Source: Enorma burkinafasonensis (GTDB lineage Bacteria; Actinomycetota; Coriobacteriia; Coriobacteriales; Coriobacteriaceae). Taken from it: a stretch of DNA of 64,000 nucleotides. Under the pieces are notes generated by a model, which had not been told where the DNA came from, ran no database searches, and was given only the letters and a program-made list of their open reading frames with translations. The stretch lies in NCBI RefSeq assembly GCF_902150035.1, contig NZ_LR597506.1, positions 1-64,000 of the forward strand, read 5' to 3'. Made by a program: the position numbers and the translations under genes. This document shows, piece after piece, positions 63,143 to 64,000 of this stretch; position 1 is the first letter of the stretch; each line of letters starts with the position of its first letter.

Positions 63143-63796
63143 ATGCTTCTCTGCCCCAGCATGATGTGCGCCGATTTCGGCAAGCTGCGCGACGAGATCG
63201 ATGAGCTCGAGAGCGCCGGCATCGACATGTTCCACTGCGATGTCATGGACGGGTCGTTCGTCCCCAACTTCGCACTCGGCCTCACCGACGTGCGCGCCAT
63301 CGCATCGCTCTCGCATGTACCGGTCGACTGCCACCTCATGATCGAGAACCCGGCATCCAAGGTCGACCTCTTCATCGACGCCGGTGTGGACCTCATCTAC
63401 ATCCATCCCGAGTCCGAGCGCTACACCGTGAAGACCCTCCAGGCGATCCGCTCCCGCGGGGCGAAAGCCGGTATCGCCATCAACCCCGACACCTCCATCG
63501 CCACCGTCGAGGAGATCCTCAACCTCTGCGACTACGTCATGGTGATGACCGTGAACCCCGGGTTTGCCGGACAGGCGTTCGTCGAGTTCACCAAGGACAA
63601 GATCGCTCGCCTCGCCAAACTCAAGGACCGCTACGGCTTCACGCTTACCATCGACGGCGCCTGCAGCCCCGAGCGCATCCGCGAGCTCTCCGCGCTCGGC
63701 GCAGACGGCTTCATCCTGGGCACGAGCGCGCTCTTCGGCAAGGAAGCGGGGTATGCCGCCTGCATCCGCGCGCTTCGTGAGGGCTCGGCAGCATAG
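63143..63796 (+). CDS. Ribulose-phosphate-epimerase family protein
   Basis: A 217-residue TIM barrel of the RPE/AlsE family. Metal ligands are H31 and D33 in HCDVMDG, H64 in CHLMIENP, and the C-terminal Asp in TIDGACS; the flexible loop VNPGFAGQ is present. The local context (PTS sugar uptake, RpiB) fits an epimerase of a special hexose or pentose phosphate such as allulose-6-phosphate rather than the housekeeping Rpe. RBS GGGAGGTACC precedes the ATG. Confidence 0.88.
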   Translation: MLLCPSMMCADFGKLRDEIDELESAGIDMFHCDVMDGSFVPNFALGLTDVRAIASLSHVPVDCHLMIENPASKVDLFIDAGVDLIYIHPESERYTVKTLQAIRSRGAKAGIAINPDTSIATVEEILNLCDYVMVMTVNPGFAGQAFVEFTKDKIARLAKLKDRYGFTLTIDGACSPERIRELSALGADGFILGTSALFGKEAGYAACIRALREGSAA

Positions 63797-63952
63797 GCTC
63801 CCGCGCGCGCAGCGCATGAACCGCATAACCCCGCACACCGCCTACCCGGCCTGCCGCTCTGGCAAGCGCCTGCAACGTGCGGGCACAGCATCGGTACCCA
63901 CGCCCGGTCGCAAGAGGCGGCCGGGCGATTCGTTGGACCAAGGAGGCCTTCC

Positions 63953-64000
63953 ATGAAGATCGGAATCGGAAACGACCATGTCGCCGTCGAGCTCAAGCAG
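63953..64000 (+). CDS. rpiB: Start of RpiB/LacAB-type isomerase
   Basis: Sixteen codons to the window edge read MKIGIGNDHVAVELKQ, matching the N-terminus of RpiB (MKIxxGxDHxGxxLK). AAGGAGG lies seven bases upstream. It would isomerise ribose-5-phosphate or a 6-phosphosugar such as allose-6-phosphate. It is 157 bases after the epimerase, and the remainder is outside the window. Confidence 0.8.
   Translation, partial: MKIGIGNDHVAVELKQ

Overview
The window is high-GC bacterial DNA with short intergenic gaps and AGGAGG-type ribosome binding sites. The gene content fits an anaerobic gut actinobacterium of the class Coriobacteriia (Collinsella/Olsenella-like): a split sodium-pumping biotin decarboxylase, PTS sugar uptake, AddAB-type recombination nucleases and a type I-E CRISPR with a GTGCTCCCCGCG-type repeat. 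The taxon is an inference from content and composition; no rRNA is present to confirm it.

Layout. 1-3.3 kb: end of a biotin-dependent, membrane-coupled decarboxylase operon (biotin carrier, beta pump subunit, a tiny membrane subunit, carboxyltransferase), meeting the convergent biotin ligase birA across a large cruciform-like repeat. 4.2-15.3 kb: dnaE and an addB-addA pair, all on the minus strand. 15.4-24.6 kb: housekeeping genes (acetyltransferase plus TrpR-like regulator, apbE, cysK-mnmA, a ThrE-type exporter preceded by an orphan RelB/DinJ antitoxin, a glutamine amidotransferase and a DEAD-box helicase). 24.8-27.8 kb: a copper operon (copA-copZ-csoR) with a CsoR-like operator inside its promoter. 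28-36.3 kb: peptidase, yaaA, a tyrosine-phosphatase-like protein, and a partner-switching pair (STAS/anti-sigma-kinase fusion plus PAS-GAF-PP2C phosphatase).

36.8-51.3 kb: a complete type I-E CRISPR-Cas locus, read on the minus strand: DEDDh exonuclease - cas3 - cse1 - cse2 - cas7e - cas5e - cas6e - cas1 - cas2 - leader - 69-repeat array. The exonuclease gene overlaps the cas3 start. A CRISPR-repeat-like hairpin sits between cas3 and cse1. The array contains a chronological series of spacers that differ only in the crRNA seed, and a spacer that matches the 3' half of a tRNA. An AAA ATPase with three 18-bp operator-like repeats lies just upstream.

52.8-64 kb: ridA, a MalY-type lyase, an ATC-hydrolase-like protein, a U32 peptidase, and a divergent sugar locus (PTS IIA and IIBC, DeoR regulator and TIM-barrel isomerase on one side; a ribulose-phosphate-epimerase homologue and the start of rpiB on the other). 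Two 140/141-bp elements with the same terminal inverted repeats (8.3 kb and 55.3 kb) look like members of one dispersed family.

The most novel material is the CRISPR locus and the unexplained repeats. All functions are assigned by reading motifs and gene order; no database search was run.
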